DNA from: Holosporales bacterium
GTDB taxonomy: Bacteria; Pseudomonadota; Alphaproteobacteria; RUG11792
Assembly: GCA_031266385.1 (NCBI GenBank)
Contig: JAISBC010000019.1
Coordinates: forward strand, 1 to 12,948
Direction: 5' to 3'
Length of the DNA: 12,948 bases
The translations under genes were made by a program, and so were the position numbers. Positions 1-6,702 of this stretch are shown one piece after another (within the stretch, counting starts at the first letter, position 1; every line of letters begins with the position of its first letter). The notes below the pieces were generated by a model that saw only the letters and a program-made list of their open reading frames with translations, was not told the origin of the DNA and made no database searches.

Positions 1-1
1 G

Positions 2-154
2 TTGGCAATTTTAGTAAAGACTAAGGATAAAAAGGATAGGTCTATAAAATCTTTGATGCGCTGGAATGCTATGTCTTTAACTCATTTGGTCAATTGTCTC
101 TTGCAAATTTCTCATGAGTGGGTGTTGTGGAGGGAATCTATGTCTATTGCATAA
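2..154 (+). CDS. C-terminal end of an unrecognised protein (partial)
   Basis: The frame is open from the left edge of the window for 50 codons and stops with TAA at 152-154. The peptide is rich in Lys, Arg, Leu and Trp, with a central stretch SLMRWNAMSLTHLV and the end WRESMSIA. I recognise no domain. A terminator-like hairpin follows the stop immediately, which supports a real gene end on this strand. It could equally be the tail of a decayed gene or a transposase; the window holds too little to decide. Confidence 0.35.
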   Translation: MAILVKTKDKKDRSIKSLMRWNAMSLTHLVNCLLQISHEWVLWRESMSIA

Positions 155-157
155 ACT

Positions 158-180
158 GTTTAAAAATTATTAAACTTTTT
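158..180 (+). terminator. Weak rho-independent terminator
   Basis: GTTTAA (158-163) and TTAAAC (170-175) form a 6-bp AT-only stem with a 6-base loop, followed directly by five T (176-180). It lies 3 bases after the stop of the partial gene at the left edge and 52 bases before the next start. The stem is weak because it has one G-C pair only. Confidence 0.4.
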
Positions 181-192
181 AAATGATGAAAA

Positions 193-222
193 GGGGAGTC
201 ATTGGAACATCCCCTGGGGAGG
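193..222 (+). promoter_or_regulatory. Leader with alternative pairing around the Shine-Dalgarno site
   Basis: The leader contains GGGGA (193-197), TCCCC (210-214) and the strong ribosome-binding site GGGGAGG (216-222), 10 bases before the ATG at 233. TCCCC can pair with the upstream GGGGA, leaving the ribosome site free. TCCCC and the ribosome site touch directly (one T between), so they could pair only between molecules or after bulging. This is an arrangement seen in the sequence; regulation is inferred. No FMN riboswitch signature was seen here. Confidence 0.3.
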
Positions 223-232
223 AAAATTACAA

Positions 233-1495
233 ATGAAAAAGATCTTCGTGTGGTTTTGGTGCTGCTGCGTCGTTGCCTGCGGATCAGATATTCCTCCAGA
301 ATATCCAATAGTGAAAGAACGTTTGGTTGTTTTCAAGGATGATAATCTGAAAGTCTATCACGGTGGTCCCGTCGTGAATAAAGATTGGGGAGTGCGTTGG
401 ATTATGCCAGTTGTTTTTGAAAATGACCAGTTTGAACCTCGGTCCGTTTATGAAGTTTCTTTCATCAACTGCACGCCAGATGATGCCGCCGGGGCAAAAG
501 TTTATTTTCTAGATGTGAATGACGTAGATTTAAAATTTAACAACCAGTCAAATGATGATTCTCGAATTTTTACTTTGCTCCTTAGTGGAAATCATGAGGG
601 AAGTCATAAATACGTTGTAATAAGAAAGACCGATGTTTCCATGGTCACTTTTCCAGATGTTTACGTCGAGGAATTGACCACGAAACAGGATGCAAGTAAC
701 ACGGATAAGGAGTTGAACAAAATACTCTCCTATCTGGAGACGAAGTATCAAGTCCAACCTCAATTTACTTATATCAGCACCTCAAATTCAGTTAAACCAG
801 GCTTTCGCACTCTCTCAGAATTTCTAAATAGTTCGCGGCAAGTGCAAGGTCAACAAATTATCTTTGCTCCACCAGTAAAAGTTCTATCCAAAATTAAAGA
901 CAGGCTTTGCCCCCTTTATATTACTAAAGTTTTTATACTCGAAGATCATTGGAAAGTATACTATGTCATAGGCAAAGACAGTGATCTCTCAGTAGTGAGA
1001 AATCGCAAAATTTTTGTGAGAGTTGATTCAGGATGTGTTAATGGGCAAATTTACGGTGATGATTCATGTGATTGCGCAGATCAGCTTTTTGATTTTATAT
1101 CGAAGTATGTTGCTGATGGCGAAGGGATAGTCCTTCATATACCTTGTCATGATGGTAGAGGATTTGGGTTCGCCCCAAAGGCCGAGACTGAAATTTATAA
1201 ACAAGGTGGAACAGGACGGATACACACGACAGGACCAATAGACACAATATCTGCTGCTAAACTTCTTTATAAGGCTAATGATCAGAATTACGATATCAGG
1301 AATTACGAGGGGGTAGCCTTAATTTTAAAAGCACTGGGCTGTAACGATATAAGTTTGGTTACGGATAGCCACAAAAAGGTAGATGCTTTAGCTGGTGCCG
1401 GTATTAAAGTAGAAAGAGTACCGACAGAAACCCATAAGCTAACGTGTAGGCAACATCTTGATGCAAAGAAAAATAATCCTCTTTTCTTTGGATAG
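233..1495 (+). CDS. GTP cyclohydrolase II-like lipoprotein with long N-terminal extension
   Basis: The C-terminal part (about residues 255-420 of 420) matches GTP cyclohydrolase II (RibA), which opens GTP to a diaminopyrimidine with release of formate. The three zinc cysteines keep the family spacing (C268, C279, C281 in the C-D-C motif). DGRGFGF (307-313) stands for the RQEGRGIGL loop, DIR (354-356) for the catalytic Asp-x-Arg, then THKK-like TDSHKK and VERVP. The usual Arg-Gln before the EGR loop is Cys-His. The N-terminus is a lipoprotein signal: two Lys, a hydrophobic run and lipobox VVAC with C16 followed by Gly, pointing to membrane anchoring outside the cytoplasm. Residues 20-250 match nothing I know; they replace the short N-terminus of normal RibA (about 200 residues in total). 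It is the first gene of a four-gene run, 34 bases before the next, with no other riboflavin genes near. The domain call is firm; activity and export are inferred. Confidence 0.8.
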   Translation: MKKIFVWFWCCCVVACGSDIPPEYPIVKERLVVFKDDNLKVYHGGPVVNKDWGVRWIMPVVFENDQFEPRSVYEVSFINCTPDDAAGAKVYFLDVNDVDLKFNNQSNDDSRIFTLLLSGNHEGSHKYVVIRKTDVSMVTFPDVYVEELTTKQDASNTDKELNKILSYLETKYQVQPQFTYISTSNSVKPGFRTLSEFLNSSRQVQGQQIIFAPPVKVLSKIKDRLCPLYITKVFILEDHWKVYYVIGKDSDLSVVRNRKIFVRVDSGCVNGQIYGDDSCDCADQLFDFISKYVADGEGIVLHIPCHDGRGFGFAPKAETEIYKQGGTGRIHTTGPIDTISAAKLLYKANDQNYDIRNYEGVALILKALGCNDISLVTDSHKKVDALAGAGIKVERVPTETHKLTCRQHLDAKKNNPLFFG

Positions 1496-1529
1496 TTTTT
1501 GTGAGAGGATTTTTGTGGGAGGTATGTTT

Positions 1530-2444
1530 ATGAACGATGTAATTATTGCCATGTCCATAGAGACGAACGATGTGCTGAGTGGCGCGGTCCTAGACCCGAA
1601 AACAATGGATTGTGTTTATAGGTGCCCCGATACACATTATGAACAATTAGACGAGGGTTGCAGCTCTTTTGTGCATGAAGCTTTGAGGTTTTGCCACCAA
1701 AGAGGAATAACGCCTGATTGCTTGGGAATCTGCACAAAGGGTGAGGCTAAAGATGGAACGATAACATTGCAGCCTGGCGCCGATCCGTGCCCAGTCAAGA
1801 AAATATTGGAATCTCAATTTGCGATTCCAGTTGCAATACTAAATAGGTTCCAAGCTTTCTCATTTGGAGCCTTCTGTTTACTCAACAAAACTGTGGCCGA
1901 TTCTTTAGGAGTTATAAATTTATCTGATGGGGTCGGATGCGGAGTTATAAAAAATGGTCAATTGATTCAGGAATATGACAAAGACTCTGGAATGGGCGGA
2001 TTACAGATAGTCAGAAGATTGAGCGATGGAAATCAGATGACTATCGCGCAGATAGCCGGAGTTGAATCCGTTCGAGCACGATCTAGATATCAAGGATGCA
2101 GTATAGGTAAATTATTTGAAGATGGAGTGAATGGTAAAGACGATAAGAATTCTGCATTCATAAGAGATATTGCTCACTCGGTCGCATTATTAGCAGGAAA
2201 TACTGCGAAAAAATACGGCATATTCGATTTCTACGTTAATGTTTACGATGACTGTGACATAACTTCGGCAGATAAACAAGGATTTGTCGAAATCGTCAGG
2301 ACTGAAATTCATTCAACATCAGAGCTACCAATCAATTTGTGTTTGTTTGCTCCTGAATCCGGAGAAGAGGATGTAAAGATCTTTGGGGTCGCGAGAATCG
2401 CAAGAGCAGAGTATATAGATGGAGGATATCATTATGATGGGTAA
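1530..2444 (+). CDS. ROK/glucokinase-fold protein with degenerate active site
   Basis: This 304-residue protein has the layout of the ROK/glucokinase actin-like ATPase fold. An N-terminal strand (VIIAMSIETNDVLSGAVLD) sits where kinases have the DxGGT phosphate loop. LNRFQAFSFGAF (104-115) is at the place of the NDANAAALGE motif. INLSDGVGCGVIKNGQL (129-145) matches GTGIGGGxIxxGxL, and a C-terminal IFGVARIARAEY (284-295) is like the last helix of these kinases. The first loop is not conserved, the catalytic Asp after Asn is Arg (N105-R106), and the ROK zinc cysteine/histidine motif is missing. It may therefore be a binding or regulatory protein. The start at 1530 is chosen because GGGAGG (1517-1522) lies 7 bases before it; an ATG at 1458 would overlap the previous gene. 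The end overlaps the adenylate kinase start by 11 bases. No signal peptide is visible, so it is cytoplasmic. The family assignment is moderate. Confidence 0.5.
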   Translation: MNDVIIAMSIETNDVLSGAVLDPKTMDCVYRCPDTHYEQLDEGCSSFVHEALRFCHQRGITPDCLGICTKGEAKDGTITLQPGADPCPVKKILESQFAIPVAILNRFQAFSFGAFCLLNKTVADSLGVINLSDGVGCGVIKNGQLIQEYDKDSGMGGLQIVRRLSDGNQMTIAQIAGVESVRARSRYQGCSIGKLFEDGVNGKDDKNSAFIRDIAHSVALLAGNTAKKYGIFDFYVNVYDDCDITSADKQGFVEIVRTEIHSTSELPINLCLFAPESGEEDVKIFGVARIARAEYIDGGYHYDG

Positions 2445-3255
2445 GATTGGTGGAATACAGTTCGCATTGTTCGATATACAAAAGAAAATTTATATATTTA
2501 TTTGCTTTATTGTTCTATCTTTGGGAGAAAGTTTAAGTGCTTCTCGACCATTAGTTCTCGTCGTGGTCGGCCCTCCAGGAAGTGGAAAGGGATACCTTGC
2601 TACGCGTATCGTCGGCGATGGTCCGAATAGGGTCCATATAAGCGCCGGCGATCTCCTCCGGGAACAAGTGAATCAAGAAACTGAGGTTGGACGTCTCATC
2701 GCCGGAATTGTAAGGAATGGGGACCCAGTTCCGAATGCAATTATCCATCCTCTTATTCGTGACAAATTTACTGAAGCACTGGCTCAAAACAGATTGGTTA
2801 TAATGGATGGATTTGGTGGACAGAGCCGCGAGGATGTTCCATTTTTTCGGGATCTATTGAATGAGATAAATTTGGGTGATAGAGTTATGGTTGTTTGTCT
2901 TAACTCAACAAATGAAGCATGCCAGAGGCGGATGGTGACACGAATAATTTGTAACAACTGTGCTCGCGTTTATAACTTAAATACATGCCCTCCTCAAACT
3001 CCAGGTGTGTGTGATGTTTGCCGGACTCCATTAAGTGAACGCCCTCAGGATAATGTCGGAACAATTCGCGCAAGACTTGTGAGATTTAGAGAGGTCATGG
3101 CTCCGAATTATGCTCAGTTTCAACAATTCTTCCATTGGATGACGTTGGATGTTGATCTTGAGGACAGGGATCAGCAGATTCAGAGGTTTTTAGATGCACT
3201 TAATGATTGGCCTGAGGGGGCATATCCAGATTGGGTTCACGCTCCAGGACTATGA
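2434..3255 (+). CDS. Adenylate kinase-like protein with N-terminal signal or anchor segment
   Basis: This 273-residue protein has an adenylate kinase domain from about residue 39. It shows the P-loop GPPGSGKG (46-53), ISAGDLLR at the AMP site (69-76), and a LID with four cysteines in two CxxC pairs (C173/C176, C193/C196) like zinc-binding adenylate kinases. RPQDN (203-207) stands at the usual RxDD position and DGFGGQ (125-130) where the family has DGFPR, so one phosphate-contacting Arg is missing. Before the domain are two Lys and a hydrophobic stretch (19-31) ending ESLSA, a signal peptide or membrane anchor that cytoplasmic adenylate kinases lack. The start at 2434 follows GGAGG (2421-2425) by 8 bases. 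A TTG at residue 30 could give a soluble form but has no ribosome site. The gene overlaps both neighbours (11 and 4 bases), indicating coupled translation. Fold firm; substrate and location inferred. A housekeeping adk would be expected elsewhere. Confidence 0.8.
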   Translation: MMGKIGGIQFALFDIQKKIYIFICFIVLSLGESLSASRPLVLVVVGPPGSGKGYLATRIVGDGPNRVHISAGDLLREQVNQETEVGRLIAGIVRNGDPVPNAIIHPLIRDKFTEALAQNRLVIMDGFGGQSREDVPFFRDLLNEINLGDRVMVVCLNSTNEACQRRMVTRIICNNCARVYNLNTCPPQTPGVCDVCRTPLSERPQDNVGTIRARLVRFREVMAPNYAQFQQFFHWMTLDVDLEDRDQQIQRFLDALNDWPEGAYPDWVHAPGL

Positions 3256-3803
3256 AAATAATTTTACAGGGGCCTCCTGGCATAGGAAAAAGCACCATCC
3301 TTCAGAAGGTTTATACCCTTTTGGAGGCAAAAAATCCGAAGGGGTGTATCGTCGAGGAAGAGCGAAAAAATGGAGATAGAGTAGGATTTATAATAAAATA
3401 TTTACCTGAAGGGGACGTGACGAGACTTGCGAGTATCCGTGAAAAACTGTCGGATATTTATCTTTCGAAGTATTCGATCAACATAGAGGCGATCGAAAAC
3501 GAAATGATACCTTATATGCTTAGCATGACAAGTGACTCTCCACATGGAGTATTCATTTTTGATGAGATCGGCAGAATGCAACAGAAATCAGAAAAATTTC
3601 TTCCGGCGGTTGATCATATTATGTCGATCTCTAAACCGGTTATCGCAACGATCGTGAACGATGACGAAATTTGGGCAAGAAAATATAAAAACGATGACAG
3701 GAATTTTATTATTAAAGTAACCGAACTTAATCGTGATCATATAGCGAACCTGATAAAAATAATGTTCGACTATCATGAGAAATATAAAGCATTAACTAAA
3801 TAG
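3252..3803 (+). CDS. THEP1-family nucleoside-triphosphatase
   Basis: This 183-residue protein fits the small THEP1/NTPase_1 family (P-loop nucleotide triphosphatases best known from thermophiles and archaea, with broad NTP specificity and no settled cellular role). It has Walker A QGPPGIGKST (6-15), a GCIVEEERKNGDRVGF strand-turn (31-46) matching the family's GFYTEEVRxxGxRxGF, and SKYSINIEAIE (72-82) like its VGKYGVNLEAFE. Walker B is FIFDEIGRM (101-109), followed by SKPVIATI (127-134). The length is normal for the family. The ATG at 3252 overlaps the adenylate kinase stop in an ATGA arrangement, so translation is probably coupled; a TTG at 3231 is also in frame but less likely. It is the last gene of the four-gene run. 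No signal peptide, so a cytoplasmic place is expected. Confidence 0.8.
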   Translation: MKIILQGPPGIGKSTILQKVYTLLEAKNPKGCIVEEERKNGDRVGFIIKYLPEGDVTRLASIREKLSDIYLSKYSINIEAIENEMIPYMLSMTSDSPHGVFIFDEIGRMQQKSEKFLPAVDHIMSISKPVIATIVNDDEIWARKYKNDDRNFIIKVTELNRDHIANLIKIMFDYHEKYKALTK

Positions 3804-3837
3804 TAGAGCCGTTTCATAAACCTCGTGATAAGTCTAT

Positions 3838-3872
3838 GTGGGGAATTAGCCCTCACTTTTGCCCATCCGGGC
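3838..3872 (+). terminator. Probable terminator of the nucleotide operon
   Basis: GTGGGG (3838-3843) pairs with CCCTCAC (3850-3856) with one bulged T, followed by TTTT (3857-3860). A second small stem GCCC-ATCC-GGGC (3861-3872) follows at once. The position, 34 bases after the last stop of the operon, fits a transcript end. The T-run is short, so strength is uncertain. Confidence 0.35.
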
Positions 3873-4208
3873 CTAAAAATTTCTCCCTAAAAGCCGCACA
3901 GCAAGAATCAGGTGTGCCCGAATCTAAGTGCCCTGCGATTATCGGAATTCTTTTTCACCATCTTTAGGCAGACAACTTCTAGCCAAAGACTCCAAATACC
4001 TGACAATTTCAGCGTTCTTTAGAGGCTCTGGGTGCTTCTTTCGTCGATCCCCATTCCCTGATTTATGCCACATGACTTACTTAAATACCTCTTTTTTCCC
4101 TCCCTAAAGAAACCGCCCTTTCAGAAATCCTCTGAGACATATCTCCTATATACCATTTAGTCTTTTCCAAAGGCGCATACCTCCGCAATCTCTCAAAAAA
4201 AAATCTAC
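3873..4208. other. Gene-poor stretch with short, broken minus-strand frames
   Basis: No gene is convincing here. On the minus strand, three short frames follow one another in different phases. One ends at 4081 with the peptide tail RYAPLEKTKWYIGDMSQRI and further residues. One runs 4073-3939 (44 codons from ATG, no ribosome site). One ends near 3856 and includes DSCCAAFREKFLGPDGQK. A run of nine A (4195-4203) lies in the first. Such phase changes in a row suggest a decayed gene read leftward, but I recognise no family. It may also be non-coding. Confidence 0.3.
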
Positions 4209-4238
4209 TTGTGAAGAGGTACTGAATGAGTCTATCCT
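4209..4238 (+). promoter_or_regulatory. Possible sigma-70 promoter of the PAAR-like gene
   Basis: TTGTGA (4209-4214) and TATCCT (4233-4238) are spaced by 18 bases and lie 36 bases before the ATG at 4274. Both boxes depart from consensus, so this is a weak call by eye. Confidence 0.25.
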
Positions 4239-4273
4239 TGCCCAAAAGTAGATAATTTTGGATCTGATTTGGT

Positions 4274-4675
4274 ATGGCGATTGCTGTATGCGGTGCAACC
4301 TGTCAGTGCAGTTGCGGCACTTCCCCGTCATCACTCGTCGTGATTCCCAAATCTCCTCTGGTCCTTATAGCCAACTTGCCCGTTGGAACCATAGCCGACT
4401 TCGTTCCTATGGTCAACTTACTACCTTTCGGAATGTGCACTACCCTGACTAATCCAACAGTCGCTTCAGCTACGGCCGCCGCGACGGCAGCGGCCCTCGG
4501 AGTGTTTACTTTGACGCCAATGCCGTGTATTCCTGTCATCCTGTTTCCATGGATAACGATGAAACAAACAGTAACTCTCCCGACTGGGCCAGTCCTACCT
4601 CAGGATTCCAGATGCCAATGCGCATGGGGCGGCACTATCAGCATCACGTCCCCTGGACAATCAGTGGTTATATAA
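4274..4675 (+). CDS. PAAR-like protein (DUF4280)
   Basis: This 133-residue protein matches the PAAR-like DUF4280 family, small cone-shaped proteins thought to cap the spike of contractile injection machines (type VI secretion or related phage-tail-like particles) and to carry effectors. Visible family marks are GATCQCSCGTSPSSLVV (7-23), VPMVNLLPFGMC (44-55), NPTVASATAAATAA and TPMPCIPV (81-88), and CQCAWGGTISITSPGQ (114-129). It has eight cysteines, six in the C-rich ends. The ATG at 4274 is the first possible start because a TGA lies 9 bases upstream in frame; the ribosome site is poor. It is of normal length with no fused toxin. No sheath, tube or VgrG gene is in the window, so it may be an orphan serving a machine encoded elsewhere. 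The neighbouring minus-strand gene converges on it and is only a candidate partner. Confidence 0.85.
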   Translation: MAIAVCGATCQCSCGTSPSSLVVIPKSPLVLIANLPVGTIADFVPMVNLLPFGMCTTLTNPTVASATAAATAAALGVFTLTPMPCIPVILFPWITMKQTVTLPTGPVLPQDSRCQCAWGGTISITSPGQSVVI

Positions 4676-4677
4676 TT

Positions 4678-4710
4678 TTCAGAACGAATCTGTAACACAA
4701 TCCTTCTGAA
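4678..4710. terminator. Inverted repeat between convergent genes
   Basis: TTCAGAA (4678-4684) and TTCTGAA (4704-4710) form a perfect 7-bp stem with a 19-base loop in the 52-base gap between two convergent genes. There is no clear T-run on either side, so a bidirectional terminator is possible but unproven. Confidence 0.3.
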
Positions 4711-4727
4711 CACTGGGTGGACTCCCT

Positions 4728-6368
4728 CTAGCTCTTAGTAACTGTTCTCTTTGTTCTCCTTGTGGATGAGGGCTGTTCGTTGGCTGCGTCCAGGGTTCTC
4801 AGGGTCTCCTCTATAACATGATCCGATGCTTTGAGTGCATGTTCGAGGGCCTTCAGGTCCTGATAGGGGGGGAGCAGAAATGGAATGACATGTTTCGCTC
4901 CTTTATAATCTGGAACCAGCTTGAAAGGAGTTATATCCATCGGGGCTACTTGTGCGGATAAGATTGCGAACTCGGCATGCCTTGCGGCGTCTGTGTCGAA
5001 TTCTTCCCAGTACTGACTCTGCTCCCTACTGAACTCTTCGTCGTTTGCTTCGGCACTCCGGATACCAGTGTATAGAACCAGTTGTGTTGTGCTAGCGAAC
5101 CAGTCTGGGGGTTCGTGATCTGCGGCCTGTACTATTGCTCGAAATTGTCTGGGCCTTATGCCATCGCTCAGTTCCGGAAATCTTAACAGCCATCCTATCG
5201 GCATTTGTTCTGCTGCTTGTAAAACGGCCTGTACTCTGATCCGGGTGAAAAAAGTGCTCAAGTCTTCGGGGAGAGTGTTGGATAGGATTTCTACCCGATC
5301 TAGGGCTTTGAGGAAGCTTATCAAATGTGCGACCTGCCGGGGGGATAGGCGATCTTCATCTAGGTCTCTTCTTAAACAATTGAAAAAGGCTAGCTTTACT
5401 TCCTCGTTTTCGGCAATCCTATTTAATACTGTCAGGGGTGGAGTGCTTGTGGCGACTTTTAGAGCTGCTGCTTTGATGCGGGGTAGCATTTCCTCGGAGC
5501 CAACCGGATTAAATCCTTCCGGGAGGCGTTTCAGACTAGACCATCCTCTGTTTAACCTCATCTGTGGGCAGCTTGTTGGGAACCTGTTCTTGGACTTGGA
5601 ATACGTCAACAGTGTGGCGAGTTCTTGCGTCTGACCAGGGCGGACTAGTTCTAGATGTCGTCTTGCCATTAGAAGGTTTATTTCGTAGAGCATTTGTGCC
5701 AGGCCCTCTACAGTCAGTGTCCGGGGGATGGCCGCAATCATCGCGCCTGGTTCTGGCCCGTCTGGGATGAATTGGGTCAGTATGTCATCCGCGGCTTCTG
5801 TGACTTCGGTGTCATGATAATGCGGGAATATCTCCCTAATTGACTCGAGAGCTGCCCTGTCTTCATCTCGGGACGAGCCTCTTAGAAGGAACCCTGCCAC
5901 CTCTGCTTTGAACAACTCTTCCAGTGCCTGTTCACCGCCCACTGCTTGGGTTATCTGTGGCCCTAAGTATTCTATTACTGCTGGGACAATTGCTTGAGTT
6001 AATCTCTCTGCGCTTGTTAATGTAGGACCCGGCACACGATCGACGAATGGGCGTCGAAAAGACTCCTCTAATTGTCGTATCGTCTCGCTAAGTACTTTAC
6101 TAGTGAAAGGATATGTTTGTGCAAATTCTGACAAGGTTGCCGGCATAATCCTTTCCTGTTCTACTACTGAAGCTGATTCGGACTGTGCTGCTGATGCTAG
6201 TTGTCGCTGAGATGATGATTCTGGAGCTGGAGCTTCTGGAGCTGGAGCTTCGCTTGCCCAAGTGATGGTGACCTCTAAGGCGTTGATTGACAACGCCATT
6301 ATTGCTATCCCTACCCTTCCTGTTATCCAATCTCTTCTCGTGCGGCGTCGAGTGCTGTTATATACCAT
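4728..6368 (-). CDS. Large predicted secreted protein of unknown function
   Basis: The protein has 546 residues from the ATG at 6368. That start is chosen because GGGAGA lies 7 bases before it; GTG at 6392 and ATG at 6383 are less well placed. The N-terminus has a very basic n-region (RRRTRRDWITGR), a hydrophobic stretch VGIAIMALSINALEV and a possible cleavage site around TWAS-EAP. A short APAPE repeat linker with Ser/Gln follows. The rest appears mostly helical, with many Leu/Ala/Glu and charged residues and no cysteine cluster, catalytic motif or known domain that I can see. The C-terminus is short and basic (TRRTKRTVTK). It ends 52 bases from the convergent PAAR-like gene. An exported host-interaction protein or injected cargo is possible, but nothing in the sequence proves it. 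The reading frame itself is long and well supported. Confidence 0.65.
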   Translation of the reverse strand: MVYNSTRRRTRRDWITGRVGIAIMALSINALEVTITWASEAPAPEAPAPESSSQRQLASAAQSESASVVEQERIMPATLSEFAQTYPFTSKVLSETIRQLEESFRRPFVDRVPGPTLTSAERLTQAIVPAVIEYLGPQITQAVGGEQALEELFKAEVAGFLLRGSSRDEDRAALESIREIFPHYHDTEVTEAADDILTQFIPDGPEPGAMIAAIPRTLTVEGLAQMLYEINLLMARRHLELVRPGQTQELATLLTYSKSKNRFPTSCPQMRLNRGWSSLKRLPEGFNPVGSEEMLPRIKAAALKVATSTPPLTVLNRIAENEEVKLAFFNCLRRDLDEDRLSPRQVAHLISFLKALDRVEILSNTLPEDLSTFFTRIRVQAVLQAAEQMPIGWLLRFPELSDGIRPRQFRAIVQAADHEPPDWFASTTQLVLYTGIRSAEANDEEFSREQSQYWEEFDTDAARHAEFAILSAQVAPMDITPFKLVPDYKGAKHVIPFLLPPYQDLKALEHALKASDHVIEETLRTLDAANEQPSSTRRTKRTVTKS

Positions 6369-6440
6369 TATATATTCTCCCATAGGACACACTGAAACTA
6401 ATACTCTCTTCGCAGAGCTACAACCTCCGCTATGTCTACT

Positions 6441-6470
6441 ATTCTAGCATACAAAATCGCTTAGTCGCAA
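6441..6470 (-). promoter_or_regulatory. Candidate promoter of the large secreted-protein gene
   Basis: On the minus strand TTGCGA (6470-6465) and TAGAAT (6446-6441) are spaced by 18 bases. Transcription from here would leave a leader of about 65 bases before the chosen ATG. A GGAGG at 6428-6424 has no usable start codon behind it (TTG is followed by TAG), so it is not used for this gene. Confidence 0.35.
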
Positions 6471-6506
6471 GTGTTAATTTATCTTCTGAAACGTTACTTT
6501 GGATGA

Positions 6507-6695
6507 TTACCCTGTTGGGCAAACTACTGATCTTTTATTCAGGAAAATCTCCTTGTACCTGTCGATACCATTTATAATTTTGTTCGATGTTTTTGCTGAT
6601 AGCGCCTTTGCAACTGTATTTTCCTGAGAGTCTTCCCTGAATTTTATTCCTATAATGGATATATTTAACACAGATTGCTTTGAGATTTCGATGAC
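6507..6695 (-). pseudogene. Open frame without a start, out of phase with the upstream gene
   Basis: On the minus strand, directly after the stop of the membrane-anchored protein (6703), another phase stays open for 62 codons to a TAA at 6509-6507. Its peptide looks protein-like (NISIIGIKFREDSQ, then KTSNKIINGIDRYKEIF). No ATG or TTG lies near its beginning; a GTG at 6671 has no ribosome site. It may be a frameshifted continuation of the gene before it, a remnant, or chance. I do not recognise a family. Confidence 0.25.
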
Positions 6696-6702
6696 TACAT
6701 TT

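Noticed and set aside
155..232. FMN riboswitch before the cyclohydrolase gene
   Set aside because: The leader is only about 80 bases long and shows none of the conserved FMN-aptamer blocks.
1458..1529. Earlier start of the ROK-like gene at 1458
   Set aside because: It would overlap the preceding gene by 38 bases without a ribosome site, while GGGAGG is ideally placed for 1530.
3231..3251. TTG start of the THEP1 gene at 3231
   Set aside because: The ATG at 3252 overlaps the previous stop in the common ATGA form and puts the P-loop at the family's usual distance from the N-terminus.
5158..5634. 158-codon plus-strand frame within the large minus-strand gene
   Set aside because: It is Ser/Arg/Leu-rich with no domain, lies fully inside the longer opposite gene and has no ribosome site.
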